A stretch of 64,000 nt of DNA from Erwinia psidii (GCF_003846135.1 NZ_RHHM01000001.1:563893-627892); one strand, 5' to 3'; shown: positions 48,806 through 61,054, numbered from the stretch's first letter. The notes: generated by a model from the sequence alone, not told the origin. Numbers and translations: made by a program.

Positions 48806-50960
48806 CGTTCTGATTCTCCGGCTGTTCAGCCATGCTTTTCAGTTTGACAAAATCGGGCTTGCCGCTGCCCAGCAACGGCAACTGTTTCAGGAAACGGATA
48901 TCACGCGGCACGGCCAGTTCCGGGCAGCCAAGCTTCCGGGCAGCCCGCTGTAGAGCATCCCGTGCCAGTGTCGCGTCAGTGGTAAACAGCACCAGCGCTT
49001 CACCGCGCTGACCATCGGGCTTCACGACAGCAGCATGTTGTTTCTCCGGGGACGCTTCCAGCGCAATCTTCTCCACCGTTTCCAGCGAGATCATTTCACC
49101 GGCCATTTTTGCGAAACGCTTTACCCTCCCCTGGATCTGACAAAACCCCTGGGTATCAACGCTGACAATATCGCCGGTGTCGTACCACCCGGCGTCACTG
49201 CGGCCTTCACCGTTGTCCGCCTCCGGCGCTTCCAGTACGCCAGGATTGTCGACACGCAGGTAGCCTTTCATGATATTGGGACCACAAAGTTGCAGCCGCC
49301 CTCCCTGCTCTATGCCCGGCACGGCGATCAGCCGGAAATCCATCCCCGGCAGGATACGGCCAACGGTGTTGTTTTTTGCCGCCATCGGGACATTAATTGC
49401 CACCACCGGCGCACATTCCGTTACGCCGTAGCCTTCCAGAATGCGAATACCAAACCGATCCATCCAGGCCTGTCGGGTGGCGTCCTGAAGTTTTTCCGCC
49501 CCCGCGACCACATAGCGCAAACGGAAAAAATCGTATGGACTGGCATAGCGGGCGTAGTTAGCCAGAAAGGTGGAGGTGCCGAACAGCACCGTACAGCTCC
49601 GGTCGTAGACCAGCTCAGGCACAATGCGGTAATGCAGTGGGCTGGGATAGAGAAACACCTGCGCCCCGGTCATCAGCGGGGTGAACAGTCCTACGGTCAG
49701 ACCAAAGGCATGGAACAGTGGCAGGGCTGACATAAAACGATCGCGCGGAGTAAAGTCAGCCACCGTGCGGATCTGTTCGACGTTTGCCAACAGGCTTTTA
49801 TGCGAATGCACCACCCCTTTTGGATGGCCTTCTGAACCCGAGGTAAACAGCACCATCGCCGCCTCTTCCGGCTGCTGCGCAACGGCGGCCTGCAGCGGAA
49901 AAGCCAGCCTGCTCAGCACCCACAGCTTATCACCCAGCGTGACGGTATCTTTCAGATCTTCAAGGAAAACCCATTTTACCTGGCTTACCCCTTCCGGCAG
50001 GTGCCACAGCTTACCTTTGTCGAGGAACTGCCGTGAGGTGAAAACCGTTTTCAGGCCGGTCGCCATCGCCGCACTGCTGATGCCATTCACGCCGGCCGTA
50101 TAGTTCAGCATCGCAGGGATGCGTCCGCGCATTGATGCGCCCAGAATCGCCGCCGCCGTCACCGTGGCATTGGGCAGCAGTAAACCAATATACTCACCGG
50201 GGGCCGTGTAACGTTCCAGAATGCGCCCCACGCCAAGGGATTTTTTCAGTAATCCGCTGTAGCTGTCCACGGCAAAACTGACATCCTCTATGCAGGGTTT
50301 GAACCAGCCATAGCGCGTGCGTGCAGCCAGAAACGCCTGATACAGCGTCTCGCGCGGACGTACTGCCATGCGGGCTTCCATCATAATATGATGCAGGTGT
50401 TCTCCCGCCAGTTTGCGCCGTTCGCGCGCGCTGTTCGCTTCCGGCATCGGCAGCGTGGTGGCTGGCAGCACCGTCAGGGTGATACGGGGAAACAGACGAC
50501 GTTTACACACGCCGGCAAGTCGGCCAAAGAGTGAAAACTCCGCGCCCTCAATTCTCAGAGGGATAACCGTCGCCTGCGATTTGGCCGCCACAAACCCCGC
50601 ACCATCGTATATTTTCATCAGCGCCCCGGTCACGGTGATTCGCCCTTCAGGGAAAATCACCACCGGACGTCCCTGCCCGATCATCTTTACAAGATATTTC
50701 ACCGACATCGGTCTGGTCGGATCGAGGGGAACAAAGTCAATCAGCTTGCTCAGGCAACGCATATACCACTGCCTGCTGACCGAAGAATACACGGCAAAAA
50801 CCGGTTTCACCGGCAGGAAAACCGCCAGTAAGATACCGTCGAGAAAAGACATATGATTGGGGACGATCAGGACTTTTTCTTTTGATAAACCCGACAGGTC
50901 ACCGTTCAGGTGGGTGCGAAAACAGAGTCTGAACAACAGACGAAGAAAAGAAAAAAGCAT
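48798..50960 (-). CDS. aas: Bifunctional acyl-ACP synthetase / 2-acyl-GPE acyltransferase Aas
   Basis: 720 aa (E. coli 719 aa). The N-terminal PlsC-type acyltransferase (about residues 10-190) has the catalytic NHMSFLDG and the phosphate-binding [10 protein letters not shown]. The C-terminal half is an AMP-forming acyl-ACP synthetase with [19 protein letters not shown] and [19 protein letters not shown]. It re-acylates lysophosphatidylethanolamine imported by LplT. A hairpin directly before the start codon overlaps its ribosome site. Confidence 0.97.
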   Translation of the reverse strand: MLFSFLRLLFRLCFRTHLNGDLSGLSKEKVLIVPNHMSFLDGILLAVFLPVKPVFAVYSSVSRQWYMRCLSKLIDFVPLDPTRPMSVKYLVKMIGQGRPVVIFPEGRITVTGALMKIYDGAGFVAAKSQATVIPLRIEGAEFSLFGRLAGVCKRRLFPRITLTVLPATTLPMPEANSARERRKLAGEHLHHIMMEARMAVRPRETLYQAFLAARTRYGWFKPCIEDVSFAVDSYSGLLKKSLGVGRILERYTAPGEYIGLLLPNATVTAAAILGASMRGRIPAMLNYTAGVNGISSAAMATGLKTVFTSRQFLDKGKLWHLPEGVSQVKWVFLEDLKDTVTLGDKLWVLSRLAFPLQAAVAQQPEEAAMVLFTSGSEGHPKGVVHSHKSLLANVEQIRTVADFTPRDRFMSALPLFHAFGLTVGLFTPLMTGAQVFLYPSPLHYRIVPELVYDRSCTVLFGTSTFLANYARYASPYDFFRLRYVVAGAEKLQDATRQAWMDRFGIRILEGYGVTECAPVVAINVPMAAKNNTVGRILPGMDFRLIAVPGIEQGGRLQLCGPNIMKGYLRVDNPGVLEAPEADNGEGRSDAGWYDTGDIVSVDTQGFCQIQGRVKRFAKMAGEMISLETVEKIALEASPEKQHAAVVKPDGQRGEALVLFTTDATLARDALQRAARKLGCPELAVPRDIRFLKQLPLLGSGKPDFVKLKSMAEQPENQNDA

Positions 50961-50989
50961 GCCAACTCCATGAGCTTAAAAAAGTTGGC
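50961..50989 (-). promoter_or_regulatory. Hairpin overlapping the aas ribosome-binding site
   Basis: On the minus strand GCCAACT (50989-50983) pairs with AGTTGGC (50967-50961), which abuts the ATG. The Shine-Dalgarno GGAG straddles the loop and the 3' arm, so folding would partly hide it. Seven perfect pairs are visible; any control role is inferred. Confidence 0.5.
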
Positions 50990-51151
50990 TATAACGATGC
51001 AGGATAGCAGGGGATAACTCAATGCACGGCAACGAAAAATGTAACGTTCGCCGCCAGTGCGGGACAAAAACTGGCGGCGTGTCACGCAGCGTAATCTTCT
51101 GTTGACAGGCCTTCCTGCGCTGGCTGACGCTGATTCAGGTATTAAACCAGG

Positions 51152-52567
51152 TTACTTCGGCAGGTTTTCCCCCTGCCAGCCGCCGCCCAGCGCGGCGATC
51201 AACTGGACGCTGGCTACCCATTGCGTACTTTGTAACGACAACAGGCTCTGCTGCGCACTGAGGCTGGTGTTTTCGGTTGTCGCCACGTCGAGATAATCAA
51301 TCATGCCCGCCTGGTACTGATTGTAAGTGACGCGGGCAGACTCTTTCGCTGCGTCAGTCGCCCGCTGCTGCGCCAGCATCTCCTCCTGCAGGGTGTGTAG
51401 CTCAACCAGATAGTTTTCCACTTCCTGGAAGCCGGTCAGTACCGCCTGCCGATAGCTGGCCACATCCGCATCATAACTGGCCCTGGCCTGAGCCACTTTG
51501 GAGGAGGTTGCGCCAAAATCCAGAAGCGTACCGCTCAGCTCCGGTCCCAGCGACCAGACGCGATTAGGCAGAGAGAGAAGGTTATGGAACGACGAGCTGG
51601 TATAACCCCCGGAAGCACTTAGCGTAAGGTCGGGAAAATACCCGGCGATAGCCACGCCAACTGCCGCATTGGCGGCGGCAACATTACGCTCCGCATAGGC
51701 GATATCCGGTCGGCGTTGCAGCAGTTCAGACGGCACCGACTGCGGGATCGCGGGCAGCGTAGCGTCAAGCTTCGCCGCTGGCAGACTGAACTCTGCCGGG
51801 GTTTTGCCAATCAGCATGGCAATAGCATGTTCGGTTTGCGCTCGCTGCCAGCTCAAATCCAGCGCCGATGCACGGGCGCTCTCCAGCTGCGCCTGCGCCT
51901 GTGCCAGGGTAGCGCGGGATTCGCTGCCCGCCTGATATTTGTTGTTGATGACGTTCAGATAACGCTGATAGGCATCCACACTCTGCTGATACAGCGCAAT
52001 TTGCTGATCCATAATCCGCAGCTGGAAATAGTCCTGCGCCAGTTCAGACTGCGCACTCAGGGTAATATTGGCCAGCTCGGCCGCGCTGGCCTGCGCGCTG
52101 GCGTTGTTCTCTTCGAGGGTACGTCGGAGCTTGCCCCATAAATCCAGCTCCCAGCTGGCACTGGCCTGCAACGAATGACTGTTACTGGTGGTACGTTGCC
52201 CGCTGGCAGTACTGGCCGTTGTACCACTGCGTGTTGAGGAGCCACTCCAGGTAGCGCTGGGGAACAGATCGGAGCGCGACTCCCCCACCAGCGCCTTTGC
52301 CTGGCGATATTGTGCTTCATACTGCGCAACGTTCTGGTTAGACACCGCCACCTGACGCAGTAATGAGGAAAGCGTGTGGTCATGGTAAACCGCCCACCAC
52401 TCGCCTTTATTCTGACCGTCCTGCGGCTGTGCCTGACGCCAGCCTTTGGCCTCTTTGTACTGAGCAGGGACGCTGGCGGTTGGGCGCTGATAATCGGGGC
52501 CGACGGCGCAACCGCTTAACAACAGCGCCAGTAAAACAGGAGTGAGTTTGTTCGTTGTTTTCATCAT
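51152..52567 (-). CDS. NodT/OprM-type outer-membrane efflux lipoprotein
   Basis: 471 aa. Lipoprotein signal MMKTTNKLTPVLLALLLSGC, then AVGPDYQRP, the standard start of NodT-family outer-membrane factors. Two outer-membrane efflux repeats follow, with long helices (QNVAQYEAQYRQAKALVG, TYNQYQAGMIDYLDVATTE) and the PSELLQRRPDIAYAERNVAA signature. It should trimerise into a TolC-like duct for the RND pump encoded upstream in the same operon (3-bp gap after the second pump gene). This matches OpmB in Pseudomonas MuxABC-OpmB. E. coli mdtABC instead uses TolC. Nearest relatives and substrate are not determined. Confidence 0.93.
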   Translation of the reverse strand: MMKTTNKLTPVLLALLLSGCAVGPDYQRPTASVPAQYKEAKGWRQAQPQDGQNKGEWWAVYHDHTLSSLLRQVAVSNQNVAQYEAQYRQAKALVGESRSDLFPSATWSGSSTRSGTTASTASGQRTTSNSHSLQASASWELDLWGKLRRTLEENNASAQASAAELANITLSAQSELAQDYFQLRIMDQQIALYQQSVDAYQRYLNVINNKYQAGSESRATLAQAQAQLESARASALDLSWQRAQTEHAIAMLIGKTPAEFSLPAAKLDATLPAIPQSVPSELLQRRPDIAYAERNVAAANAAVGVAIAGYFPDLTLSASGGYTSSSFHNLLSLPNRVWSLGPELSGTLLDFGATSSKVAQARASYDADVASYRQAVLTGFQEVENYLVELHTLQEEMLAQQRATDAAKESARVTYNQYQAGMIDYLDVATTENTSLSAQQSLLSLQSTQWVASVQLIAALGGGWQGENLPK

Positions 52568-52570
52568 CGT

Positions 52571-55500
52571 TTAATGGCTACGCAATCTGGCCCACTGCCG
52601 TCTGGTGGCACGGCTGGCGCGATCAAGGTAAAGGTAAACCACCGGAGTGGTGAACAAAGTTAACAGCTGGCTCAACGCCAGACCACCGGCAATCGCCAGC
52701 CCCAGCGGGCTGCGCAAATCAGCATCGCCACCGCTGCCCAGCGCCAGCGGCAGCGCACCGAAGAACGCGGCCAGCGTGGTCATCATAATCGGCCGGAAAC
52801 GCATCAGACAGGCCTGGGTAATCGCCTGCTGTGGCGTCATTCCCTGCTGACGTTCTGCGGCCAGCGCAAAGTCGATCATCATAATGGCATTTTTCTTGAC
52901 GATACCGATCAAAAGTAAAATGCCGATCAGCGCGATAACCGTCAGTTGCGTATCGGTCAGCAACAGCAACAGCAGTGCGCCGACGCCCGCCGAAGGCAGC
53001 GTGGAGAGAATAGTCAGCGGATGGATATAACTTTCATACAGCATCCCCAGCACGATATAGACCGCCGCCAACGCCGCCAGGATCAACCACGGCATTGACG
53101 CCGCCAACGCCGCATAGGCTTTGGCAGTTCCCTGGAATCCGGCCTGGATGGTATCGGGCAGCGCAATTTTTGCCATGGCGGTTTTGATCAACGCCGTGGC
53201 CTGTTCCAGTGAGACACCATCGGCCAGATTGAAGGCGATGGTACTGGTAGCAGACTGCCCCTGGTGGGCGACCGACAGCGGCGCGTTACCGCCGCTAAAC
53301 GACGCAAACGCCGAAAGTGGGATTTGGTCGCCGGAATCATTCACCACAAACAGCTTATTCAACATCTCAGGGTCACGGGTGTAGGCATCCTGCAACGACA
53401 TCACCACATGATACTGATTGAGCGTTTTATACACCGTGGCCACCTGACGCTGGGCGAAAGCGTTATTCAGCATCGTATCCAGCATACTGACGTTAACACC
53501 AAGCCGTGTGGCGCGGTCACGATCAATATTGATCATCACCTCCTGACCGCCCGTCTGAGAATCTGAGTCAACGCTGGTCAGTTGCGGAATGGCTTCCAGC
53601 GCCGCTTTTACTTTCGGCGTCCAGATGCGCAATGTGTCGAGGTCGTCGGCCTGGAGACTGTACTGATAGCTGGCGTTGGCGCTACGGCCCCCCATGCGAA
53701 TATCCTGCGCCGCCATCATGAACAGCTCCACGCCGGGGATGTTTTCCGTTTTGCCGCTCAACCGGTTGGCCACTTCTGTCGCCGTGGCGTCACGCTTGTC
53801 AAAATCTTTCAGATGCACAAAGAAATTGGCGCTGTTGCGCGAGCCAAACATACCGCTGCCCATAGAGGCCATCACCCCATCCACCGCCGGGTCCTGCTGG
53901 ATAATCCGGGCAAACTGCTTAAGCTTCGGCTCCATTGCCTGGAAGGAGATATTTTGATCGGCCCGCAACGCGCCCATCAACAGGCCGGTATCCTGATTGG
54001 GGAAAAAACCTTTTTGCACTACCGAATAGAGGAACACGTTCAGGATAACCGTTAGCACCAGCGTCAACAGCGTTAACCGCTGATGACGCAACACCCAGTT
54101 CAGCCCTTTCGCATAGGCGGCCAACAGCCGGTTCAATCCATTCTCAATCCACTGATACAAAGGATGTGGACGCACGGTCACTTTTGGTCTGGGCTTCAGC
54201 AGCCTGGCACACAGCATCGGCGTCAGACTGAGGGAAACCAGCATTGAGATAACCAGCGATACGGTCAGCGTAATGGCAAATTCGCGAAACAGGCGTCCAA
54301 CAATACTGCCCATTAGCAGGATGGGAATGAACACCGCCACCAGCGACAACGTCATCGACAGTACGGTAAAGCTGACTTCCTGTGCTCCCTTCAGTGAAGC
54401 CCGCAGAGGACTCAGTCCCTCTTCGATGTAGCGGGTAATGTTCTCCAACACCACAATGGCGTCATCCACCACAAAACCGGTGGCAATAATCAGCGCCATC
54501 AGCGACAGGTTATCCAGGCTATAGTCCAGCAGATACATCACCGCACAGGTGCCAATCAACGAGACCGGCAGCGCCAACGCGGGGATGATCACCGCCTGTA
54601 AATTACGCAGGAAAACAAACACCACGCCAATCACCAGTATCATGGCGATCAGCAGGGTTTCTTCGGTGTCATACAGCGAAGCGCGCACGGTGGGGGAACG
54701 GTCCACCACAATCTGCAATTTGACATCAGCGGGGAGATCCTTTGCCAGCTCCGGTAGCTGTGCTTTAACCGCATCAATGGTTTGCAGCATATTGGCGCCG
54801 GCCTGCCGGGTTACGCCCAGCATCACCGCCGGCATTCCGTTGTAGTAACCAACGTTGTATTTGTCCTCCACTGAGTCATACACCGTCGCCACATCACTGA
54901 GACGAATGGCTTTACCGTCCTGATAGCTTACTATCAGGTTGCGGTACTGGCTGGCCTGATCCAGCTGACCATTACTGTCCACCACCCACGATTGCTTACT
55001 GCCCTGTAAAATCCCTTTAGGCAGATTGGTGGTGCTGTTGGCAATCGCTTCACGCACTTTGTCCAGCGAGACACCAAAATGGGTCAGCATTTGCGGTTGC
55101 AGGTCGATTCTTACCGCCGGTAAGGCGCTGCCCATCAGCGAAACGTCCCCCACCCCTTTGACCTGAGCGATTTTTTGGTCAATTTTGCTCTCGGCCAGAT
55201 CGTACAGATAGCCCTTCGAGCGCGTTTTGGACGTCAGCGCCAGCATCACGATCGGCGCATCGGCCGGATTCGCTTTGCGGTAGGTCGGCAGTGACGCCAT
55301 GCTGCTTGGCAACAGGCTGCGGGCCGCGTTGATCGCCGCCTGTACGTCTCGCGCTGCACCGTTAATGTCACGACTGAGATCGAACTGCAAAATAATGGTG
55401 CTCGATCCCTGCGAGCTGCTGGAGGTCATTTCGGTGATGCCGGCAATCTGCCCCAGCGATCGTTCCAGCGGCGTCGCGACCGTCGCCGCCATGGTTTCCG

Positions 55501-55666
55501 GGCTGGCGCCAGCCAGACTGGCGCTGACCATAATGGTAGGAAAATCCACCTGTGGCAGCGGGGCAACGGGCAACAAACGGTAGCCAAGCGCCCCCAGCAG
55601 CAACAGGGCCAGCGTCAGCAATAGCGTGGCGACAGGCCGGAAGATAAACAGACGGCTGATATTCAT
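52571..55666 (-). CDS. RND efflux pump subunit, MdtC/MuxC-like
   Basis: 1031 aa, HAE1-type RND with twelve predicted membrane helices. The second inner-membrane subunit of heteromeric pumps, it matches E. coli MdtC (1025 aa) in [60 protein letters not shown] and [20 protein letters not shown]. The proton-relay aspartates lie in [11 protein letters not shown]. The N terminus and periplasmic loops differ enough that I name it by family only. It overlaps the MdtB-like gene by 4 nt. Confidence 0.93.
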   Translation of the reverse strand: MNISRLFIFRPVATLLLTLALLLLGALGYRLLPVAPLPQVDFPTIMVSASLAGASPETMAATVATPLERSLGQIAGITEMTSSSSQGSSTIILQFDLSRDINGAARDVQAAINAARSLLPSSMASLPTYRKANPADAPIVMLALTSKTRSKGYLYDLAESKIDQKIAQVKGVGDVSLMGSALPAVRIDLQPQMLTHFGVSLDKVREAIANSTTNLPKGILQGSKQSWVVDSNGQLDQASQYRNLIVSYQDGKAIRLSDVATVYDSVEDKYNVGYYNGMPAVMLGVTRQAGANMLQTIDAVKAQLPELAKDLPADVKLQIVVDRSPTVRASLYDTEETLLIAMILVIGVVFVFLRNLQAVIIPALALPVSLIGTCAVMYLLDYSLDNLSLMALIIATGFVVDDAIVVLENITRYIEEGLSPLRASLKGAQEVSFTVLSMTLSLVAVFIPILLMGSIVGRLFREFAITLTVSLVISMLVSLSLTPMLCARLLKPRPKVTVRPHPLYQWIENGLNRLLAAYAKGLNWVLRHQRLTLLTLVLTVILNVFLYSVVQKGFFPNQDTGLLMGALRADQNISFQAMEPKLKQFARIIQQDPAVDGVMASMGSGMFGSRNSANFFVHLKDFDKRDATATEVANRLSGKTENIPGVELFMMAAQDIRMGGRSANASYQYSLQADDLDTLRIWTPKVKAALEAIPQLTSVDSDSQTGGQEVMINIDRDRATRLGVNVSMLDTMLNNAFAQRQVATVYKTLNQYHVVMSLQDAYTRDPEMLNKLFVVNDSGDQIPLSAFASFSGGNAPLSVAHQGQSATSTIAFNLADGVSLEQATALIKTAMAKIALPDTIQAGFQGTAKAYAALAASMPWLILAALAAVYIVLGMLYESYIHPLTILSTLPSAGVGALLLLLLTDTQLTVIALIGILLLIGIVKKNAIMMIDFALAAERQQGMTPQQAITQACLMRFRPIMMTTLAAFFGALPLALGSGGDADLRSPLGLAIAGGLALSQLLTLFTTPVVYLYLDRASRATRRQWARLRSH

Positions 55667-58600
55667 CCGCGCGCCCTGCGTATCCGGCGACGCCCGCGTT
55701 CCGCCAGACGGTCAAACCACAGATAGATAACCGGCGTCGAGAACAGCGTCAGTACCTGACTGAAGATCAGTCCGCCTACAATTACCAGCCCCAGCGGCTG
55801 ACGCAGTTCCGCACCGGAACCGGATGCCAGCATCAGCGGCAGCGCGCCAAGCAGCGCCGCCATGGTGGTCATCAGAATCGGCCGGAAACGCAGCAGGCAG
55901 GCCTGATGTATCGCCTCTCTGGGACTAAGACGCTGCGTTTTTTCCGCTTCCAACGCAAAATCGATCATCATAATCGCGTTCTTTTTGACGATGCCAATCA
56001 GCAGGATCACCCCTATCAGCGCAATCAGACTGAATTCGCTGCCTGCCAGTAGCAGGGTCAGCAGTGCCCCTACTGCCGCCGACGGCAGCGTCGACAGAAT
56101 AGTGACCGGATGAATAAAGCTTTCGTACAGTATGCCCAGTACCACGTACATGGTCATTAACGCCGCGAGGATAAGCCACAGCGTGTTGCTGGTGGCACTC
56201 TGAAACGCCTCGGTTTCCCCCTGATAGCGCAAGGTGATGCTGGAAGGCATATCAAGACCTTGTCGGACGTCGGCTATGGCTTTTTGCGCATCTTCCAGTG
56301 AATAGCCATCACTGAGGTTGAAAGAGAGAGTAACCGCCGGGAACTGGTTCAGGCGCATATGCACCAGCGAACCGATCCGCTGGTGGATGGTGGCAACAGA
56401 AGTCAGTCTCACCATGCCGGTGCTGCTGGTGGAGGTACTGCCGGTATCTGTGGTTGTGCTACCTGAGGCAGATGACGTCGATGATGTGGAAGAGGACGCT
56501 GTGCTGTCGGACGATGTTGATGACGCCGCCAGCCAGATATCATCAAACGAGGCTGGCGACTGCTGAAATTTCGGCGCCACTTCCAGCACTACCCGGTACT
56601 GATTTGCCTGAGTAAAAATGGTGGAGATCAGGCGCTGGCCAAACGCGTTGTACAACGCGGTATCCACATCCGAGGCGGTGATACCGAAACGGGCCGCGGC
56701 ATCGCGGTTCAGCTCGACATAAGCCACCTGCCCCTGATCCTGAAGATTGCTGACCACCGAGCTGAACTCCGGGCGCTTTTGCAGCGCCGCGACCAGCTGC
56801 GGCGACCAGCTGGCCAGCTTTTCACTGTCGGCATCGTCGAGCGAAAACTGATACTGGTCCGGCGTCACCTGGTCGTTCACCGTTAAATCCTGAGCCGCCT
56901 GCATATGCAGCTGAATACCCGGCACATTTTTCGTTGCCTCTTGCAACGCGGTAATAACCTTGTCAGCACGCCTGTCGCGCTGATCAAAGGGTTTAAGATT
57001 AATTTGCAGGCGACCACTGTTAAGACTGGTGTTGGTACCATCGATACCAATGGTTGATGAAAGACTTTCCACGGCCGGATCCCGCAACACGATCTCAGCC
57101 AGCTGCTGCTGACGCTTCGCCATTTCGCCAAACGAAACGTCCTGCGACGCGATGGTCACCCCCTGGATCAGCCCGGTATCCTGCGTTGGGAAAAAACCTT
57201 TGGGTATCACCAGATACAGCACCGCGGTGAGCACCAGAGTTGCCAGCGCCACCAGCAGGGTTAATGGCTGATGGTTGAGCACAACGGTCAGTAAACGGTC
57301 ATAGCCAGCGACCAGCCTGTCGAAGAACTGGCCGCCTTTACGATAAAATCGGCTTTGACGTTCTTCCGGGATATGGCGCAGCAGATAAGCGCAGAGCATG
57401 GGCGTGAGCGTCAACGACACCAGCATGGAAACCAGAATCGATACCGCCAGAGTGATGGCAAACTCACGGAACAGGCGGCCCACCACATCGCCCATAAACA
57501 GCAGCGGGATCAGCACGGCAATCAGTGAAAAGGTCAGCGAGATAATGGTGAAGCCAATCTGTGCCGAGCCTTTCAGCGCGGCCTCCATTGGCGTTTCACC
57601 CTGTTCAAGCCGCCGGGAGATGTTCTCCACCACCACGATAGCATCGTCAATCACAAATCCGGTGGCGATGGTCAGCGCCATCAGTGACAGATTATTCAGA
57701 CTGAACCCCGCCAGATACATTACCCCAAAGGTGCCTACCAGCGACAACGGCACGGCAACGCTTGGGATCAGGGTGGCGGCGATATTACGCAAAAACAGGA
57801 AAGTCACCATCACCACCAGCGCAATCGACAGCATCAGCTCAAACTGCACATCGCTGATCGACGAACGAATGGTCTGGGTGCGGTCAGACAGGATCTGCAC
57901 TTTTACGCCATCCGGCAGCGCCGCCTGGAGCGTGGGCAACTGTGCCTTGATACCGTCCACCACGGAAATGACATTCGCACCGGGCTGACGCTGCACGCTG
58001 ATGATAATCGCCGGACTGCGATTGGCCCACGCCGACTGCCAGGTGTTTTCCGGTGCCTGCTCAATATGGGCAATATCATGCAGCCGAAGCGCCGCACCGT
58101 TTTTGTAAGTCAGGATCAGATTGCCGTACTCTTCGGCAGTACGCAGCTGATCGTTGGCATCAATGGTGACCGAATGGTACTTGCCATCAAATCCCCCTTT
58201 CGAACCGTTCACATTACTATTGCTGACCAGCGTATTGATATCTTCAAGCGTCAACCCACGTGCGGCCAGCGCTTTGGGATCTACCTGAATACGGATAGCG
58301 GGCTGATGGCCGCCCGCCAGCGTGACCATGCCGACGCCGGAAATCTGCGACAGTTTCAGCGCGATGCGGGTGTTCACCAAATCCTGTACGCGGGTCAACG
58401 GCAGCGTGGAAGAGGTGGCAGCAAGGGTAATCACCGCCGTATCCGCCGGGTTGACCTTTTTGTAGGTCGGCGGGTTGGGTAAATCGCTGGGCAGCAGATT
58501 ATTTGCCGCATTTATGGCTGCCTGCACTTCCTGTTCAGCCACATCCAGCGACAGATCGAGGGAAAATTTCAGCGTAATGACCGATGTGCCACTGGCACTG

Positions 58601-58848
58601 CTGGATGCCATCTGACTCAGGCCAGACATCTGTCCAAGCTGACGTTCCAGCGGTGCCGTAACCGATGATGCCATAACGTCCGGGCTGGCCCCCGGATACA
58701 GCGTGGTCACCTGGATTGTGGGATAATCCACCTGCGGCAGTGCCGAGGTGGAAAGGTAGCGGTAGGCAAAGATGCCGGAGATCAGCACGCCGATCATCAG
58801 CAAAATAGTGGCGACCGGGCGCGCGATAAAAATGCGTGAAGGATTCAT
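55663..58848 (-). CDS. RND efflux pump subunit, MdtB/MuxB-like, with Ser/Thr-rich insert
   Basis: 1061 aa (E. coli MdtB 1040 aa). Typical RND blocks are [60 protein letters not shown] and [20 protein letters not shown]. It partners the MdtC-like subunit in a heterotrimer. About residues 771-812 form a low-complexity Ser/Thr/Gly run (encoded by about 56415-56538) that I do not expect in MdtB and that accounts for the extra length. The insert lies in the second large periplasmic loop. It overlaps both neighbouring pump genes by 4 nt. Confidence 0.93.
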   Translation of the reverse strand: MNPSRIFIARPVATILLMIGVLISGIFAYRYLSTSALPQVDYPTIQVTTLYPGASPDVMASSVTAPLERQLGQMSGLSQMASSSASGTSVITLKFSLDLSLDVAEQEVQAAINAANNLLPSDLPNPPTYKKVNPADTAVITLAATSSTLPLTRVQDLVNTRIALKLSQISGVGMVTLAGGHQPAIRIQVDPKALAARGLTLEDINTLVSNSNVNGSKGGFDGKYHSVTIDANDQLRTAEEYGNLILTYKNGAALRLHDIAHIEQAPENTWQSAWANRSPAIIISVQRQPGANVISVVDGIKAQLPTLQAALPDGVKVQILSDRTQTIRSSISDVQFELMLSIALVVMVTFLFLRNIAATLIPSVAVPLSLVGTFGVMYLAGFSLNNLSLMALTIATGFVIDDAIVVVENISRRLEQGETPMEAALKGSAQIGFTIISLTFSLIAVLIPLLFMGDVVGRLFREFAITLAVSILVSMLVSLTLTPMLCAYLLRHIPEERQSRFYRKGGQFFDRLVAGYDRLLTVVLNHQPLTLLVALATLVLTAVLYLVIPKGFFPTQDTGLIQGVTIASQDVSFGEMAKRQQQLAEIVLRDPAVESLSSTIGIDGTNTSLNSGRLQINLKPFDQRDRRADKVITALQEATKNVPGIQLHMQAAQDLTVNDQVTPDQYQFSLDDADSEKLASWSPQLVAALQKRPEFSSVVSNLQDQGQVAYVELNRDAAARFGITASDVDTALYNAFGQRLISTIFTQANQYRVVLEVAPKFQQSPASFDDIWLAASSTSSDSTASSSTSSTSSASGSTTTDTGSTSTSSTGMVRLTSVATIHQRIGSLVHMRLNQFPAVTLSFNLSDGYSLEDAQKAIADVRQGLDMPSSITLRYQGETEAFQSATSNTLWLILAALMTMYVVLGILYESFIHPVTILSTLPSAAVGALLTLLLAGSEFSLIALIGVILLIGIVKKNAIMMIDFALEAEKTQRLSPREAIHQACLLRFRPILMTTMAALLGALPLMLASGSGAELRQPLGLVIVGGLIFSQVLTLFSTPVIYLWFDRLAERGRRRIRRARG

Positions 58849-60080
58849 TGCGCTTTCGCGCTCCCGCTGGCCGCCTGGCTCTGTTCTGTGGTCACAACCG
58901 ACACCTCTGCGCCATCACTCAGGCGGTCGATACCTTCTGTCACCACCTGTTCACCCGCGCTCACGCCTTCGGTGATCGCCTGCTGCGTATCACCCAGTGC
59001 CGGGCCGGTTTTCACCGCTTTACGGGTTACGGTATGGTCTTTGTTGATGACGTAGACAAAACTGCCGTCGCTGCTGAGTTGTAGCGCCTGGGCCGGGATA
59101 ACCGTCGCCTGTTTCAGCGTGCCGGTTTGCAGTCGCAGATTAACAAACTGGTTTGGGTAAAGCGCCTCATCCTGGTTATCAAACAGCGCTTTCAGTTCCA
59201 CCGAACCGGTGCTGGTATCAATCTGGTTGCTGATAAACTGCACCTTGCCGGAAGCCAGTAGCTTACTGCCATCCTGATCGAACGCGGCGGCAGGCAGGCT
59301 TTGTCCGTTATGCAACGCACTGACCAGAGTGGGAATATTGCTCTGCGGCACGCTGAAAGTAACCGCAGCTGGCTGGGTTTGGGTGATAGTCACAATGCCG
59401 GTGGTATCGGTGGAGTTAACCATATTTCCGGCATCCACCAGTCGCAGACCGGCACGGCCGGAAATGGGCGAGGTGATGCGGGCAAAGTTGATGTTCAGTC
59501 TGGCAGCGGCGATCTGCGCCTGATCGGCCTTAATTGCCCCACTGTATTGCCCCACGGTGGCGATCTGGCTGTCCAGATCCTGACGGGATAAAGAATCCTG
59601 AGCAAATAATTTACGGTAGCGGGCCAGCGTCAATTCAGCGCTTTTCAGCAGCGCCTGATTCTGATTCAGGCTGCCCTGATACTGCGCCAGCGTAGCCTCA
59701 TAGCTACGCGGATCGATTTGCGCCAGCAGCTGACCTTCTTTCACTTTCTGCCCTTCCGTGAAATAAACCTTCATCAGCTGGCCATCCACCCGGCTGGTGA
59801 CCGTAACGGTGGCATTAGGGCTCACCGTACCCAGCGCCGTCAGATAGACAGGGACATCTGCGGTGGTTACCGTCCCGGCGTGTACCGGTGTCGAATCTGA
59901 CATCATCATGTCTCCCGGACCGCCCGGCCCCCTTCCACCGTTGGGATGCCGCCCTGGGCCCTGTGGCCCGGTATGGCCATGAGGCCAGAAACGCCAGATC
60001 AGCAGCGTAGCGATAATAACCAGGATCAATAAAAAAATTTTTTTACGTAAAGTTGAAGTTTTCGCAGTCATTGAGATCAT
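58845..60080 (-). CDS. RND efflux periplasmic adaptor, MdtA/MuxA-like
   Basis: 411 aa (E. coli MdtA 415 aa). An N-terminal membrane anchor (about residues 13-30, [17 protein letters not shown]) leads into an unusual Gly/Pro/His-rich linker of about 30 residues and then the HlyD-type adaptor. The lipoyl halves are [18 protein letters not shown] and [20 protein letters not shown]. The beta-barrel part is [20 protein letters not shown] and the C-terminal motif is [12 protein letters not shown], all MdtA-like. It is first in the four-gene operon A-B-C-outer membrane factor. No baeSR or mdtD genes are present. The ATG lacks a clear ribosome site; a second ATG lies 3 codons in. Confidence 0.92.
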   Translation of the reverse strand: MISMTAKTSTLRKKIFLLILVIIATLLIWRFWPHGHTGPQGPGRHPNGGRGPGGPGDMMMSDSTPVHAGTVTTADVPVYLTALGTVSPNATVTVTSRVDGQLMKVYFTEGQKVKEGQLLAQIDPRSYEATLAQYQGSLNQNQALLKSAELTLARYRKLFAQDSLSRQDLDSQIATVGQYSGAIKADQAQIAAARLNINFARITSPISGRAGLRLVDAGNMVNSTDTTGIVTITQTQPAAVTFSVPQSNIPTLVSALHNGQSLPAAAFDQDGSKLLASGKVQFISNQIDTSTGSVELKALFDNQDEALYPNQFVNLRLQTGTLKQATVIPAQALQLSSDGSFVYVINKDHTVTRKAVKTGPALGDTQQAITEGVSAGEQVVTEGIDRLSDGAEVSVVTTEQSQAASGSAKAQ

Positions 60081-60611
60081 GAGGCTCTGGTTGAGTCAGG
60101 TCAGAAAAGTCAAAAGGCATTATCCACCACCTGAAAAGTGCAGGCCAGCAGATTCAGATCGGCCGTCATTATGGCTGAATTAGCTGATTAATTTCCATCT
60201 TCACAACGTAAGAATTCTGTAATAAAATAAGTAAATTCATAATGTTATTTTCTGACATGGCAAGAATTTACTATTTAATAACATTATTTTAAACCACAAA
60301 CAAAATTATTCTGGATAGGATAGTCTACTACACAGACAGCACTAACCCTAATGCATCCAAAAAAACCTCCATTATCTAATATTTTTTAGATAAATAAAGG
60401 ATATTAAATAATCTCTTGCTAATAGCCTGCAGAGTACATTCCACCCTGACCAATCAGTACAAACATCTTCCAATCTCAGCGCTCAGCCTTACAATAGAAA
60501 GATTACAAATAACAGCAGCTAAATATTGTCAAAAACATTCAGGTATCAACTGAAAACGGGTAGGTGTAACAAACCCAGCCCACACACATGGATCCACAGG
60601 TGGAAATAAAA
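60081..60611. other. AT-rich intergenic region, pump operon / lipoprotein
   Basis: 531 bp, strongly AT-rich. It must contain the pump operon promoter (minus) and the lipoprotein promoter (plus). An 11-bp inverted repeat, ATAATGTTATT (60239-60249) and AATAACATTAT (60277-60287), is separated by 27 bp. A second inverted pair, GTAAATTC (60231-60238) and GAATTTAC (60264-60271), is interleaved with it rather than nested. No gene is supported. Confidence 0.4.
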
Positions 60612-61004
60612 ATGATAGCAAAAAGAAAAGTTCTCATACTTATAATGTCGTCACTGCTGGCAGCATGTAGCGCTACGGGAAACAAACCTAGTTCGGTAAA
60701 AGCAGATATATCACCCACTAATGAAAAGTTAAAAACGGAAAAAGCAGAAAGCAAGCAGTGTGTTGATAACTTTGACCTACTTAAAAGCTTGAACTATCAA
60801 GCATTTACAATGTACAGAGAGCAGTTCGACAAGATTACCTCTTCACACAATTATTACAAAGAAAACGAAGTAATGATGGAACACGACCCCCGGGAATTAA
60901 TTACGTTAACGCTTAACGATAAATTAAACATGATTTGCGATCGGGTCAAAAGTCAGACTTTTGTTGAAATAAGAAAAAAAATGGTGGCCGTCAGTAAGAT
61001 CTGA
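60612..61004 (+). CDS. Small lipoprotein of unknown function next to the inverse autotransporter
   Basis: 130 aa from the ATG at 60612, with AGGTGG upstream. The signal peptide is MIAKRKVLILIMSSLLAAC, a clear lipobox (LAAC) with Ser after the cysteine, so outer-membrane anchoring is likely. The mature part is charged and mostly helical, with two cysteines (KQCVDNF, NMICDRV) that could pair in the periplasm. I recognise no family. It lies 122 bp upstream of the inverse autotransporter on the same strand and shares its low GC, which suggests the two belong together. A palindrome follows its stop. Confidence 0.8.
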   Translation: MIAKRKVLILIMSSLLAACSATGNKPSSVKADISPTNEKLKTEKAESKQCVDNFDLLKSLNYQAFTMYREQFDKITSSHNYYKENEVMMEHDPRELITLTLNDKLNMICDRVKSQTFVEIRKKMVAVSKI

Positions 61005-61030
61005 CGGCCAATCTAAAAATATTAAACTTA

Positions 61031-61054
61031 AACACCTTAAATATTTAAGGTGTT
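61031..61054. terminator. 24-bp palindrome after the lipoprotein gene
   Basis: The perfect palindrome has arms AACACCTTAAAT and ATTTAAGGTGTT and is followed by ATTTATT. It could be a weak terminator or attenuator between the lipoprotein gene and the adhesin gene. Confidence 0.5.

Noticed and set aside
49035-49730. 231-codon plus-strand frame
   Set aside because: Antisense shadow inside aas.
50961-51151. Possible omrA/omrB sRNA genes, which follow aas in E. coli
   Set aside because: No sequence resembling the OmrA/OmrB 5' ends or their terminator was found. A stem (GCCGCCAGT and ACTGGCGGC, about 51050-51078) lacks a T-tract.
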